Of a stretch of 64,000 bases of DNA, positions 1-11,337 are shown one piece after another. Both the position numbers and the translations under genes were made by a program. The number at the start of each line of letters is the position of its first letter. The stretch's first letter is position 1. A model generated the notes under the pieces. That model was not told the DNA's origin, ran no database searches, and saw only the letters and a list, made by a program, of their open reading frames with translations. Origin of the DNA: Helianthus annuus (Eukaryota > Streptophyta > Magnoliopsida > Asterales > Asteraceae); contig NC_035446.2 in assembly GCF_002127325.2 (NCBI RefSeq), forward strand, positions 154,434,629 to 154,498,628. Direction: 5' to 3'.

Positions 1-180
1 CAAAGTTTTTATTAAATTTAATTTTTATATTAAACAAGTTAAAGTTGTCCGCGCGTTGCAGCGGAGTATCGATTATGAATGTTTTAGTATGAGTATATAA
101 GTTGGAAAATTCCAAAGTATATGCCCACCTTTCTTTTCCTTTTTTAAAGCATTTTACTTCAAAAATGGCGGCCTAAATTT

Positions 181-268
181 GAACTAAACAAAATGATATA
201 TTTATGTAGAGTGAATAGTTATTTGAACTAAACATGATGTTTTATTTATGTAGAGCGAATAGTTATTT
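181..268. repeat. 44-bp direct tandem duplication
   Basis: Two adjacent units, 181-224 and 225-268, both begin GAACTAAACA and end GAATAGTTATTT, with a few mismatches between them. This is a local duplication in AT-rich DNA; no function is evident. Confidence 0.75.
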
Positions 269-2177
269 GAAAATTGTGTCGGTATAAAAGTTTGACAATA
301 GTTACCACTAACTTAAATGGTGTTGGTGAAAATGGTGTTGGGCACATAAAAGACGTTGCACATGAGCATTTTGTTTGTCTTTTGTTTTGTTTTTATTTTA
401 TCGTCATTCTAATTTAAAAAAAAAAGAGGGGATGATTTCCAAAAAACTTGAATGCGTATGTATTTTTTGAAGTCCTTTTCGTTAATTATTTTGCCAATGT
501 GAAATAAATTAAATCAATGTGTTGTTTAAGAAAAAAAAAATATAATGAAACATGCATAAGAGCTGTCTACCAAGCAAACTCAAATATGGACCCGATCAAA
601 AAGTCAATTTAACATTTTACCCAGTCCTAAGTTCCATCAATTCCTATGGTTAAATTCCTCATCCATAGCCCTTTCAAATCCCTTTCACATTCAAAGTTTG
701 AATTGCTATATACATACCTGTTTATGTTTATCGCCTTTCTCTAATTTTGGCACCGTAAGTTTGTTTGTTATGTTTTCCATGTTTGCAATTCCCCATTTAT
801 GCAAACCATTATATGAAAAAAAACCCTCACAACACCATATCAAATGATCCTATATAGGTTAAAACTAAATATTATAAGTTCTAATATTGTAATTAATCTT
901 CAAGTGCAGATTAATGATTACTTTCTAAACTTCGTAAACAATTGCACCCTAAAGTTGTGACTGATGAATTCAGACATTAAAAAAAATCAAGATCAAAAGT
1001 TATAAACCTTTTATCATTTGATGATGTCACTGACGACCACAAATATTAACTAAAGAAATCCCAAACAGTTTAACCTAAGTTAAAACCCAATGAACACAAC
1101 ATTATTATTAAATTATGCACACAAAAAGTTATCATTCCAATCCCACTATAAACAACGAAGACACCAATTAACAAAATTATCACGATCAACAAATTCTAGT
1201 TAAAAGATCAATAATTCAAGATTCACAACTCAAAATCCAAAAATGAACAACTGAATGGCGTGCATGCTTTTAAAAAATAAACAAAACACTAATCAATAAA
1301 TATTAAAAATGAAACAAACTTACAACTTTAAACAAACTTACATTCCCAATGATTATAGTGTTTGATTTATCGTCGCGTATGTCATCGTTTCACTTGTTTT
1401 TTATGATTTTTTCGCAAAGAATCCCCAAAGCGCTAGGGAAACAACCCATGCCGATTTCTTAATATTTTCAGTATATAACCAATAATAAAAATATATGTAT
1501 GAATCAATAAGGGAAAAAACGACAAATAAAACCAATATGGATCTATTCAAGAAGGAAAGAATACGGTATACATGGAAAACCCAATAGGTTAAGAGATGTT
1601 ACCTTTGATGTCGAACTTGTTTGATGAATTTGCGGAAATTGAAGGAATTAACAATTTGATTTCGACGGACGTAGTAGATGGTTATCCGATGAAGGAATTG
1701 GGAATAATGTACAGAGGCGGTTGTTGGTTTACAAAAATGTGGCATAATGTAATATTGTAAGGAATTGGGAATTTTTGATTTGGTGAAGCGGTGCATCCGG
1801 AAAAGATATGACGCAACCATGATACATACAGAGCAAATATTGTCTTTTATTAATTCAAGAGGTTTGTCTTAAAAGGTGTGATTTTGTGAGGAAAAGACGT
1901 CGATTGTAACGAAAAATATTATCGAATTAAGGCAAAAACTTATTTATAAACGGCGTGATTGATGAGGCGCGACGGTCCGGTAGCCGGTGGTGACTTTAGT
2001 TAGTTTTTGTAGTATTATATAATTTTGTTATATCTTATAGGTAATAATAAATCATTTCAGTTATAATGTTTTTATTATAAACACTTAACATTCTAGAATA
2101 AAATTAACATTTTCTACTAGCATCGGGTTAAACACTTAAACAATTTAAACTTAAACATAAAAATATATGGATTGTAC

Positions 2178-2352
2178 CTTATCGGTTCGGTTCGGTTTTG
2201 TTCGGTTATTGAAAACGTTTATCCGAAAACCGAACCGAAATTTTCGGTTATTAAAAATCCAAAAACCGAACCGTCGATTTTTGTCTCGGTTCGGTTTTTT
2301 TCGGTTCGGTTATTTCGGTTTTTCGGTTACGGTTCGGTTATTTCGGTTTTCT
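2178..2352. repeat. CGGTT/AACCG simple-repeat block in both orientations
   Basis: The block is made of TTCGGTTCGG-type words interspersed with the complementary AACCGAACC words (around 2226-2272), so it can fold back on itself. Two open frames across it (about 66-70 codons) are low-complexity artefacts. Blocks of this kind are common in plant intergenic DNA; I cannot assign it to a named element. Confidence 0.7.
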
Positions 2353-2689
2353 TGCTCACCCCTAAAACATAGAACGTAATTTCATCATTTTGTGTTTATT
2401 ATACTTTTAAAAGAAAGAAAATATAAATGATGATATATAATAAAAAGGTTATAAGTCTAAGTTACTAATATATACTTCAGTAAATTAATTACTTTTATTG
2501 CATGACTTGTATGGTATATTTATATAATTATATTAATTTTTTTTTGGATGTCTTATCATGTGATGTTTGAAATAACTTTAGTGGCGTGTACGTAAATTAC
2601 TTGTTAATATAAGCAAGCACTAACCATTAAGATTGGAGTGGTTAAACATTTAATTTTGTAAGAGTAAATTAAGTTGCTCATAATTCTAT

Positions 2690-2877
2690 ATAACTGGTAT
2701 TAAGCATCCACCGCGTTGCGGCGGGACCATCAACACTGAACTTGCGGCGTGTTTGTGCGAATAACTTACACCGAAACGTAAAATATAGAAAAGAATAACT
2801 AAATTGATCTAGGACCGCGCATTGCGACGAACCTGTCAAATGGAAAAAATAGACAACGTAAAAACGTTGAACCACAC
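2690..2877. repeat. Decayed minisatellite, left part (continues at 11343)
   Basis: Degenerate copies of a phrase like CGTTGCGGCG followed by AACGTAAAA occur at about 2709, 2745 and 2813, and the pattern resumes at 11343-11420 with GTTGCGTCGTG and GGAACGTAAAACG. Element A is inserted between the two parts, with CACAC on both sides. Confidence 0.5.
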
Positions 2878-4185
2878 TATAACAACCCTCCTAATTAATT
2901 TTCTCACACCCCTAATATAATTAAAATACCCTTATATGTCTCAAATCATACCCCGTAGGTGAAAACCAAGCCCAAAATACCATTAATTTTGCAAAAATAA
3001 AACAAAAACAAGAAAACAGTGGCGCTCGCGGGCCGCGTAGAACCCTTAGGGATCTTACGCGAGGCGCGACAACTCAACCACCAGGTCGCACCCGGTGCTG
3101 CCACGTGGCACAACGCGTGTGAAGGCTAGATCGATGACTGGGCCAGGCTAGGGCCTACCCAGCCTAGCTTGCGGGCCACGTAGCCCCTGGCTACCTCTTA
3201 CGCGGGGCGCGACAGAAGGCGAGGAGACACTATATATAGAGGCATTCGGCTTCAGTATCCAGTCGCTCATTCTCTTTCTTTTCTCTCGAATTTCTACGTA
3301 GTAGAAGCTATTCTCGGGCATAATACCCCCCGTAAATAACGAAGTTCTGCCTCGTTATAAGTATCATAACCCCGGTTACGTATTAGATACGCTGCCCGAT
3401 TGATCCAGGGTTCCGTAACGACTGTCGTGGTTCTGCCCGACGTAGTCGTTGGAATGCCGTCTCGGGGAGGGTATTACTAATGTAAATATTGGGTTATTAT
3501 ACTAACACGTGTGCATTTGTGTAATTTATAGATAATCACCAGGAAACCCTTAAAGAAAACCTAAGACAGCAATGTGAGTAATCTCCTTTTTGTTAACTGT
3601 TTTTACAAAACCTCACCTAAATTAAATTATATTAAACAGTGATTAAGTATTTGTATTCTACAATTATCGTCAGTATGTTGGGGTTTTGTATACAAAATTT
3701 GTTACTACCTTGCGAGGAGTAACATGACCACAAGTCGGGTTGACAGTACAGTCGGTGGTAATTAAGTAGATGGAAACAAATGTAATTGCGCAACCGCCCT
3801 CAACACTGTACAATGGTTTTTTTTACTAAACTTGATTAAACTGGGATTCACTCACCAGTATTTCCCACTGACAAAATGTGAAAGCCAAATAGAAGCCAGC
3901 TGGACAGCACTGAAGGCTTGGAAAAGTGGCTATAAAGTTACCTAAAATAAAGAGATGTTTTATTTAAATAAAATAGGGTTTACCCCTATGAAAATGTGTA
4001 TACTTAAAACTTGGGATTATTCCCACGTGTTTAATATTGTGAAAGTGTGGTATTTTACTCTGATAAAATATTTCCTAACTACGGTCCTGATGTAATTTCC
4101 GCTGCCAAAATGATAAACACGGATACCACCGAAACTGGCCGCGGCCGCCCGTTCCCGGGTTTGTTAGGGAACGGGGGTTGCGACA
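2878..4185 (+). repeat. Element A 5' LTR
   Basis: This 1308-bp repeat matches 10004-11337. It begins TATAACAACCCTCC, ends GGTTGCGACA and is followed by the PBS. It has a TATA box at 3231-3238 and a GC-rich palindromic cluster upstream (3021-3212, words such as GCGGGCCGCG). Relative to the 3' LTR it lacks 28 bp between two ACAAAATG repeats (around 3871-3878), which removes a candidate 3' splice site. Confidence 0.92.
3231..3238 (+). promoter_or_regulatory. TATA box of element A 5' LTR
   Basis: TATATATA lies directly downstream of the GC-rich palindromic cluster, as in the other LTR families here. The same box occurs in the 3' LTR near 10364. Confidence 0.6.
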
Positions 4186-4190
4186 GAAGA

Positions 4191-4202
4191 TGGTATCAGA
4201 GC
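4191..4202 (+). other. Element A primer-binding site (tRNA-Met type)
   Basis: TGGTATCAGAGC starts five bases after the LTR end. It is complementary to the 3' end of plant initiator-type tRNA-Met, the usual primer of many plant gypsy and copia elements. The same motif occurs in C, D, F and H. Confidence 0.85.
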
Positions 4203-4339
4203 TAAGCCACTGATTCAGCCACAGAAGTGTTCTGCTGACACCAAGATATTATACAAAATGTTAGGAAATTTTCTACGGAACTACGTGCATAATTGTATTT
4301 TATTGTTGTGTGTTAGTTGACTATTTGTTAGTTTACAGT

Positions 4340-5162
4340 ATGAGCGACCAAAGACCTTCCAACCATCGTCAGTTGTCCAGCTCACCTAGGAGCGAAGTTA
4401 CCTCTTCACAGCCTGCCCTCTCAGGGTATTCAGCTGAAAATGAAGATGGGATATTCGTGTTTAAGGCTCAGTCTGAAGAGCCATTCCCTCCTAAAAAGAG
4501 AGGATGGTTCAGTAGAGGAGCGCATGAACGTAGGAAAAGAATGAAAAAGTTACAACAGCAGAGAGCCCTAGCAGCCGCTAAAAGAGAGACATATGCCCAC
4601 ACACAGGATATGATCAATAGGAGTCTAGCAAACTTTCATATCCTAGCAACCACAGCTGCCGACCCTAACCTGGAGCAACTCATAGCACCCCCAACCATTA
4701 CCACTGTTTCCCTCACAGCCAATGGAAATAGAAAACAACCTAGAAAACCAATTCCCAATGCCTGATTTTAACCCATAAGAGATTTCTAGGGTACCAGCAC
4801 CCAATCTCTTAGACCCAGACTACGACCCGTGGTTAGATGAACATAGGGATTACCAGCAACGATACCCGATACCAGAAGATGAACCCATGCCAAATCTAGC
4901 AACCTACCCAGGTTTGGACCCTCTAGATCCCTTTTATGATAGTTATCAGTACATCAGGGAAATTTTAGAGAATCATTACCCGTACCAGGAGCCCATGCCC
5001 CAGTTCCCAAACCCAATCCCAGCACCTGCACCCCCAATGAGTGCAGAAAATGTGCAAGAGCTTCGAACTTTCGAAGAGGAAATTTTAAAAAGTAGCGAGA
5101 GAATGAGGCATGTTGGAGAGCGACTCGTCTGGAAGTATGACGAGCGCAATATGAAGTTCTAG
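4340..5162 (+). pseudogene. Element A leader ORF (ORF0), acidic Pro/Tyr-rich protein, frameshifted
   Basis: ATG at 4340 (reading MSDQRPSNH) is one base after a CAG, a candidate 3' splice site. The first part is basic and Ser-rich with PPKKRGWF and a Lys/Arg-rich stretch; it closes at 4765. A coherent continuation in another frame runs from about 4719, through a TAA at 4776-4778, to 5162. That part is rich in Pro, Asp, Glu and Tyr and ends with a helical Glu/Arg segment. I do not recognise a domain. It lies between the PBS and gag, so it is either an extra ORF or a separated N-terminal part of Gag. A comparable acidic leader protein occurs in D and G. Confidence 0.5.
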
Positions 5163-5183
5163 ATGAACCCATATCAGTGATGG

Positions 5184-5197
5184 TGGTAGTAGTAGTA

Positions 5198-5260
<63 letters not shown>

Positions 5261-5263
5261 TAA
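5184..5263 (+). repeat. (TAG)/(TAA)n microsatellite in element A leader
   Basis: Roughly five GTA/TAG units are followed by about 20 TAA units, ending in an AT-rich dinucleotide stretch. It lies between ORF0 and gag. The antisense frame is a poly-Ile/Thr artefact. Confidence 0.95.
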
Positions 5264-5511
5264 GATATATAATATATATAATATGTGTGTATGTTTGAAA
5301 AAAAAAAGAAAAAAAATCTAGACAATAATTATGGATGCATAATAGTATTGTAATTTTTAAATTCCAGTATCAGTTTGTATTAGATGCATACTATATATAA
5401 GAAAGAGTAAGTCGCAATGCTTGACGTTTTTTATTAACATGCGTGTTGTGTGATTGATTGTATTAAATATTATCTTGTGATATTAATACGTGGTAAATGT
5501 TTAAAATTCAG

Positions 5512-6999
5512 ATGGACAATGAAGTGAACCAGGAAAATCAGAATGATAATAACCCGAATAATGATAATCTTAAAAACGATAACAATGGAAACCCAGTGGA
5601 TAACAGTGCCATTCAACACATAGTGGCACAAGGGATAATAGATGCGATGTCATATATTATCAAAACAGTTAGGGAAGCAGAAAATAAAAGTAACCATATT
5701 AGTAAACGATCCACTGAACCTGAACACAGCGTAAACAATGGACCCATACTTCAAACGCCCATTCCCAAAAGAAGAAGAACCATATATTATGGTTGTTCTT
5801 TTAAAGAATTTTGGTCTTGTAAACCAATGGAATTCTCGGGCAATGAAGGGGCCGTTGTAGCTCTACGCTGGATAGAAAAGACTGAGGCAGTCTTAAAAAT
5901 AAGCAAATGTGCGGAAGAGGATAAGATAATGTTTGCTTCCAATCTGTTTAGGAACTCAGCCTTAAAATGGTGGAATACGATCCTCCAGTCTAGGGGAAGT
6001 GACAGAGTTTACAATATGGAATGGGAGGAATTTAAGTACATGGTTGAAAGGAAATTCTGCCCTCCCAATGAAAAGGAACAGATAGCAAATAAGTTCTTAA
6101 ACCTTAGAATGATTGAAGTAGATAGTAAGGGTTATACTACGTTATTCTTTGAATATGCTAGGATAGTACCAACCCTTGCATCACTTGAACCAGTATTAAT
6201 CTTCCGTTACATCTGGGGATTAATCAGTGAGATTAGGCATGTAGTCAAGGCAGCTAGACCTCAAACTATAGAAGAAGCTGTAGAACTAGCAAACACTTTG
6301 ACTGATGAATTAGTGCGTACACGAGAAGAAGACCAGAGGAGGAACCTAGCCCAAAGGCTAACCCAAGAATTTCGTTATGGAAATTCCAACCGTGGGAAAA
6401 ATGTTGGTTCTACCTCTGCACCCTACTGCAAGGCCTGCAAGAAAAAGCATTCGGGAAAATGCTCCACTTACTGCAATTTCTGCAAGATACCGGGACACAA
6501 GGAAGAAGACTGCAGAAGGAAGCCTAATAATGGGATGTGCTTCAACTGTGGAGAAAAAGGCCATAACAAGCCAAACTGTTCGAAACTAGTTCCAGCCATG
6601 AACAACAAGAACCCTAAAAATGCTAGAGCATTTGTTCTGACTGCAGATGAAGCCAAGATGATTCCGGACGTGATAGCCGGTACGTTTTTAGTTAATGATG
6701 TTTTTGCTAAAGTATTATTTGACTCTGGTGCGAACCAAAGTTTTATTAACACTTTATTTTGCAAACTTCTCAATCAACCATTAACTAAACTCCCACAAGA
6801 ATGTCTAGTAGAGACAGCGAATGGGGAAACCGTTAGGATTTTTGAAATCTTGCAGGGAGCAAGAATAGAATTTTTAAACAAAAAAGTTATTGCAAACCTT
6901 TACCCAATGAATCTGGCAGGATTTGATGTTGTATTAGGAATGAGTTTGTTAATAGCCAATAAAGCCAGTATTTTATGTTATCAAAGTCAATCCAAGTAA
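5512..6999 (+). CDS. gag-pro: Element A Gag plus aspartic protease
   Basis: Gag packages the element RNA into virus-like particles and the protease matures the polyprotein. I prefer the ATG at 5512 (MDNEVNQ), directly abutting AAAATTCAG, over the upstream ATG at 5497. The Asn/Asp-rich N-terminus is followed by a retrotransposon Gag domain (about residues 105-265, with ALKWWNT and [10 protein letters not shown]) and two CCHC knuckles ([14 protein letters not shown] and [14 protein letters not shown]). The protease motif [10 protein letters not shown] has its catalytic DSG at 6721-6729. The frame ends at 6999, 24 bases inside the next ORF. That overlap could be a frameshift mutation or, less likely, programmed -1 frameshifting. 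Confidence 0.88.
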   Translation: MDNEVNQENQNDNNPNNDNLKNDNNGNPVDNSAIQHIVAQGIIDAMSYIIKTVREAENKSNHISKRSTEPEHSVNNGPILQTPIPKRRRTIYYGCSFKEFWSCKPMEFSGNEGAVVALRWIEKTEAVLKISKCAEEDKIMFASNLFRNSALKWWNTILQSRGSDRVYNMEWEEFKYMVERKFCPPNEKEQIANKFLNLRMIEVDSKGYTTLFFEYARIVPTLASLEPVLIFRYIWGLISEIRHVVKAARPQTIEEAVELANTLTDELVRTREEDQRRNLAQRLTQEFRYGNSNRGKNVGSTSAPYCKACKKKHSGKCSTYCNFCKIPGHKEEDCRRKPNNGMCFNCGEKGHNKPNCSKLVPAMNNKNPKNARAFVLTADEAKMIPDVIAGTFLVNDVFAKVLFDSGANQSFINTLFCKLLNQPLTKLPQECLVETANGETVRIFEILQGARIEFLNKKVIANLYPMNLAGFDVVLGMSLLIANKASILCYQSQSK

Positions 7000-7856
7000 A
7001 TTCACCAAAAGGTGAAAAGATCACAATTAAAGGAGATAAGCCATCTAGATCCACGAAATTTATCTCTGTGATGAAAACAGCAAGTTATGTAAGAAAAGGA
7101 TCATTAGTGTATTTGATTTCCATAATCACTAACACTAAAAGAAAAGAACTAAAAGATATCCCAGTAGTATCTCAGTTTTCAGATGTATTTCCAGAAGAAT
7201 TACCAGGACTACCTCCGGGCAGGGAAGTTGAATTCAGAATACATCTGCTACCAGGAATAGCACCAATTGCCAAAACACCTTACCGTTTGACACCTGCAGA
7301 AATGCAGGAACTAAAGAAACAGTTAGACGAATTGTTGGAGAAAGGATTCATACAGCCAAGTTCATCGCCATTGGGAGCACCGATCTTATTTGTTAAGAAG
7401 AGAGACGGATCAATGCGTATGTGCATTGACTACCGTGAATTGAACAAGGTGACGATTAAAAATCAGTATCCATTACCAAGAATCAGTGATCTGTTTGATC
7501 AATTGCAAGGAGCTCGATTTTTCTCTAAAATCGATTTACGGTCAGGATATCATCAATTAAAGGTACAGGAAGAGGACATTCCTAAGACCACACTTAGAAC
7601 AAGGTACGACCATTATGAATTTACATTCATGCCATTTGGTTTAACCAATGCCCCAGCTGCATTTATGGACATGATGAACCGAATATGTAAGCCATATTTG
7701 GATAAATTTATAATTGTCTTTATAGATGATATTCTTATTTACTCTAAGAGTAAAGAGGAACATGCAAAACATTTGCACGCACTTCTAAGTTTATTAAGGA
7801 AAGAAAAGCTTTATACTAAGTTTTCTAAGTGTGAGTTTTGGTTAGAACAAGTATAG
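6975..7856 (+). pseudogene. pol: Element A reverse transcriptase, stopped
   Basis: RT copies the genomic RNA into c[13 protein letters not shown] and the palm motif [10 protein letters not shown] (the YxDD-box equivalent, both Asp present) are intact, and [12 protein letters not shown] marks the usual RT N-terminal linker. The frame is -1 relative to gag-pro. It ends at a TAG (7854-7856) after CEFWLEQV, where relatives read Gln, so this is a CAG-to-TAG nonsense change. A second stop, TGA at 7998-8000, lies in the conserved RRFI-DFS segment of the connection domain. Confidence 0.9.
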
Positions 7857-8588
7857 TTTCTTGGACACTTGGTCAATCATGAAGGAATTCATGTGGATCC
7901 CACCAAGATCGAGGCGATTACTAAATGGAAAACCCCCGAGTCACCAACCAAGGTTAGAAGTTTCTTAGGATTGACCGGTTATTATAGAAGATTTATTTGA
8001 GATTTTTCTAGAATAGCCATTCCCTTAACTAAGTTAACCTGTAAATCTGTTAAGTTTGAATGGGGATCAAAACAGGAAGAAGCCTTTAGAATTCTTAAGC
8101 AAAGATTGACCAACGCACCCATACTAGCGTTACCAGAAGGAACTGAAGACTTTATAGTCTATTGTGACGTTTCTAAGTTAGGTTATGGATGTGTATTGAT
8201 TCAACGTCAAAAGGTTATAGCCTATGCGTCTAGCCAACTTAAGAATCATGAAGAGAATTATTCAACCCATGATTTGGAATTAGGAGCCATAACTTTTGCC
8301 CTGAAAATTTGGAGACATTACCTTTACGGTAGTAAGTTTACCATTTTCACAGATCATAAGAGTTTAAGGTATGTTTTTGGACAAAAGGAATTGAATATGA
8401 GGCAAAGACGCTGGATGGAGATTCTTAGTGATTATGATTGTAATATCCAGTATCATGCAGGAAAGGTTAATGTAGTAGCTGATGCTTTAAGTCGAAAGTA
8501 TCATGAAAAGCCAAAAAGAGTACGTTCTCTTAAATTAAATCTACAAGTAGATTTAAATGAACAGATTAAAAGGCACAAGAATCAGTAA
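7857..8588 (+). pseudogene. pol: Element A RT connection and RNase H
   Basis: This continues in the RT frame after the two stops. The RNase H part (from about 8106) shows [21 protein letters not shown], the conserved TDHKSL and ADALSR near its end. RNase H removes RNA from the RNA-DNA hybrid during cDNA synthesis. The frame is lost near 8570 by a small deletion; the homologous segment of B (from about 38655) stays open across that point. Confidence 0.85.
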
Positions 8589-9270
8589 TCAAGGACGATA
8601 CTCAGAATCTGAAAGGAATGATTAAGGAAATAGAACAAGGAACACATGGAATTTGGAGATTCCATAAGAAAAGAATGTGGATACCCAAATCAGGAAACCT
8701 ACGCCATCGTATATTAGAAGAAGCCCATAAATCTAAGTATACGATGCATCCCGGAAATGATAAGATGTATCAGGATTTAAGAAGAATTTTTGGTAGATAG
8801 GAATGAAGAAGGATATAGTAGCTTATGTTTCTAAGTGCTTAACCTGTTCACAAGTTAAAGCTGAACAACAGAAACCTTCAGGATTTCTGCAACAGTTAGA
8901 AATGCCAGTTTGAAAATGGGAATTGATAACAATGGATTTTGTTACCAAATTACCCAAAACAAGGAAAGGTAATGATACAATCTGGGTGATTGTAAACAGG
9001 CTAACTAAGTCAACTCATTTCCTACCAATGAAGGAAACTTTCAGTATGGAACAATTAGCTAAGATGTATGTAAATGAAATAGTTTCATTACATGGAATTC
9101 CTTTATCAATTGTTTCTGATAGGGATAGCCGTTTTACCTCTCATTTTTGGACAAGTTTCCAAAAAGCAATGGGAACCAAGTTGAATCTAAGCACAGCTTA
9201 TCATCCTCAAACGGACGGACAAAGCGAAAGGACAATTCAGACAATGGAGGACATGCTTATGTGTAATTGA
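8589..9270 (+). pseudogene. int: Element A integrase, zinc-binding and catalytic core, frameshifted
   Basis: Integrase inserts the cDNA. The HH-CC region is recognisable (HKSKYTMHPGNDKMY at about 8728, [11 protein letters not shown] around 8840) but is split by a frameshift near 8790. A TGA at 8911-8913 replaces a Trp codon. The core reads [22 protein letters not shown] and [11 protein letters not shown], giving the D, D, E residues. A deletion near 9255, where relatives read MLRACVIDF, shifts the frame and ends this piece. Confidence 0.85.
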
Positions 9271-9966
9271 TTTCGGAGGTAATTGGGACGATCACTTACC
9301 ATTAATAGAATTTTCTTATAATAATAGTTATCACACAAGTATCAATGCTGCACCATTCGAAGCACTTTATGGACGAAAGTGCCGAACCCCAGTCTGTTGG
9401 GCAGAAATTGGGGAAAAGCAACTATCTGGACCTGAAATAGTATAAGAAACAACTGACAAAATCATTCAAGTCAAGGAACGACTGAAAGCAGCACGTGATC
9501 GACAAAAGAGTTATACTGATAACAGGCGAAAACCATTGGAATTTCAGGTAGGTGATAAAGTGTTATTAAAAATCTCTCCTTAGAAAGGAGTGGTAAGATT
9601 CATCAAGAGGGGAAAGCTAAGTCCCAGGTATGTTGGACCTTTTGATATTATTAGAAGAATAGGACCTGTAGCCTATCAGCTACAACTGACAGAGGAAATG
9701 GCAGGAATACATAATATATTTCATGTATCTAATCTCAAGAAATGCTTAGCCGATGAATCACTAGTAGTACCTCTTAAGGATATAGAGGTAAATGAACAAC
9801 TTAAATTTATAGAGAAGCCTCTACAAATTGAAGACAGGAAAGTTAAGAACCTCAAGCACAAGATATTAGTTCTGGTCAAAGTGAAATGGGACTCCAAAAG
9901 AGGACCAGAGTACACATGGGAGCTTGAATCAGAAATGCAAAGGGAATATCCACACCTGTTCCAGTA
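9271..9966 (+). pseudogene. int: Element A integrase C-terminal domain with chromodomain-like tail
   Basis: After the frameshift the protein resumes with [20 protein letters not shown] and [18 protein letters not shown] in the PEIV-ETT segment (CAA origin) and a TAG replacing Trp in ISP-KGV interrupt it. The last 125 codons, from 9590, are open and include the [10 protein letters not shown] segment and a C-terminal chromodomain-like module ([15 protein letters not shown]). Such tails in Tekay-type chromoviruses are thought to guide integration to chromatin. The stop codon lies about 24 bp before the purine tract. Confidence 0.85.
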
Positions 9967-9990
9967 GATCTCGAGGACGAGCTCTAAAAC

Positions 9991-10003
9991 AAGGTGGGGA
10001 GGA
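9991..10003 (+). other. Element A polypurine tract
   Basis: AAGGTGGGGAGGA directly precedes the 3' LTR and would prime plus-strand synthesis. A small inverted repeat, CTCGAGGACGAG, lies about 15 bp upstream. Confidence 0.85.
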
Positions 10004-11337
10004 TATAACAACCCTCCTAATTAATTTTCCGGCACCCCTAATATAATTAAAATACCCTTATATGTCTCAAATTATACCCCGTAGGTGAAAACCAAGCCCA
10101 AAATACCTTTAATTTTGCGAAAATAAAACAAAAACAAGAAAACAGTGTCGCTCGCGGGCCGCGTAGACCCCTTAGGAATCTTACGCGGGGCGCGACAACT
10201 TAACCACCAGGCCGCACCCGGTGCTGCCACGTGGCACAACATGTGTGAAGGCTAGATCGATGACTGGGCCAGGCTAGGGCCTACCCAGCCTAGCTCGCGG
10301 GCCGCGTAGCCCCTAGCTACCTCTTACGCGGGGCGCGACAGAAGGCGAGAAGACACTATATATAGAGGCATTCGGCTTCAGTCTCCAGTCGCTCATTCTC
10401 TTTCTTTTCTCTCGAATTTCTACGTAGTAGAAGCTATTCTCGGGCATAATACCCCCTAAATAACGAAGTTCTGCCTCGTTGTAAGTATCATAACCCCGGT
10501 TACGTATTAGATACGCTGCCGGATTGATCCAGGGTTCCGTAACGGCTGTCGTGGTTCTGCCCGACGTAGTCGTTGGAATGACGTCTCGGGGAGGGTATTA
10601 CTAATTCAAATATTGGGTTATTATACTAACACATGTGCATTTGTGTAATTTATAGATAATCACCAGGAAACCCTTAAAGAAAACCTAAGCCAGCAATGTG
10701 AGTAATCTCCTTTTTGTTAACTGTTTTTACAAAACCTCACTTAAATTAAATTATATTAAACAGTGATTGAGTATTTGTATTCTACAATTATCGCCGATAT
10801 GTTGGGGTTTTGTATACAAAATTTGTTACTACCTTGCGAGGAGTAACATGACCACAAGTCGGGTTGACAGTACCGTGGGTGGTAATTAAGTAGATGGAAA
10901 CAAATGTAATTGCGCAACCGTCCTCAATACTGTACTATGGTTTTTTTTACTAAACTTGATTAAACTGGGATTCACTCACCAGTATTTCCCACTGACAAAA
11001 TGTTTTAAACGCGTTTCAGGTAACAAAATGTGAAAGCCAAATAGAAGCTAGCTGGACAGCATTGAAGGCTTGGAAAAATGGTTATAAAGTTACCTAAAAT
11101 AAAGAGATATTTTATTTAAATAAAATAGGGTTTATCCCTATGAAAATGTGTGTACTTAAAACTTTGGATTATTCCCACGTGTTTAATATTGTGAAAGGGT
11201 GGTATTTTACTCTGATAGAATATTTCCTAACTACGGTCCTAATGTAATTTCCGCTGCCAAAGTGATAAACACGGATACCACCGAAACTGGCCGCGGCCGC
11301 CCGTTACCGGGTTTGTTTGGGGACGGGGGTTGCGACA
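10004..11337 (+). repeat. Element A 3' LTR
   Basis: This 1334-bp repeat matches the 5' LTR with scattered substitutions (a few per hundred bases). It keeps the 28-bp segment containing CGTTTCAG|GTAAC (11011-11024) that is missing from the 5' LTR. It is followed by the target duplication CACAC. Confidence 0.92.

Larger units (their letters stand above)
1..2689. other. AT-rich non-genic DNA, left flank
   Basis: No reading frame here has recognisable domains; the short ORFs are chance frames in AT-rich sequence. Visible structure is limited to a 44-bp tandem duplication (181-268), homopolymer runs, and a block of CGGTT/AACCG repeats (about 2178-2352). A GC-rich phrase at 51-66 resembles phrases at 2709-2725 and 2813-2830, so parts may be an old degenerate repeat. 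I found no LTR, PBS or TSD in this stretch. Confidence 0.6.
2878..11337 (+). mobile_element. Element A: Ty3/gypsy (Tekay-like) LTR retrotransposon, degenerate
   Basis: The element is bounded by two LTRs (2878-4185 and 10004-11337) and flanked by the 5-bp target duplication CACAC (2873-2877 and 11338-11342). It has a tRNA-Met-type PBS, a leader ORF, gag, protease, RT, RNase H, integrase with a chromodomain-like tail, and a purine tract at 9991-10003. That domain order with integrase after RNase H is Ty3/gypsy; the C-terminal tail and PBS fit the Tekay/Del chromoviruses. pol carries at least four in-frame stop codons and several frameshifts, so the copy cannot mobilise itself. LTRs start TATAACAACCC rather than the usual TG and end GCGACA. 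Confidence 0.93.

Noticed and set aside
1599..1820. Minus-strand 73-codon ORF as a host gene
   Set aside because: No domain, no coding bias and no splice or promoter context in AT-rich DNA.
4954..5325. Minus-strand ORF with poly-Ile and poly-Thr
   Set aside because: Translation of the TAA/TAG microsatellite; not a gene.
6975..6999. Programmed -1 frameshift between gag-pro and pol of element A
   Set aside because: No clear slippery heptamer or stem-loop was found, and F and C keep gag and pol in one frame apart from mutations; a plain frameshift is simpler, though not excluded.
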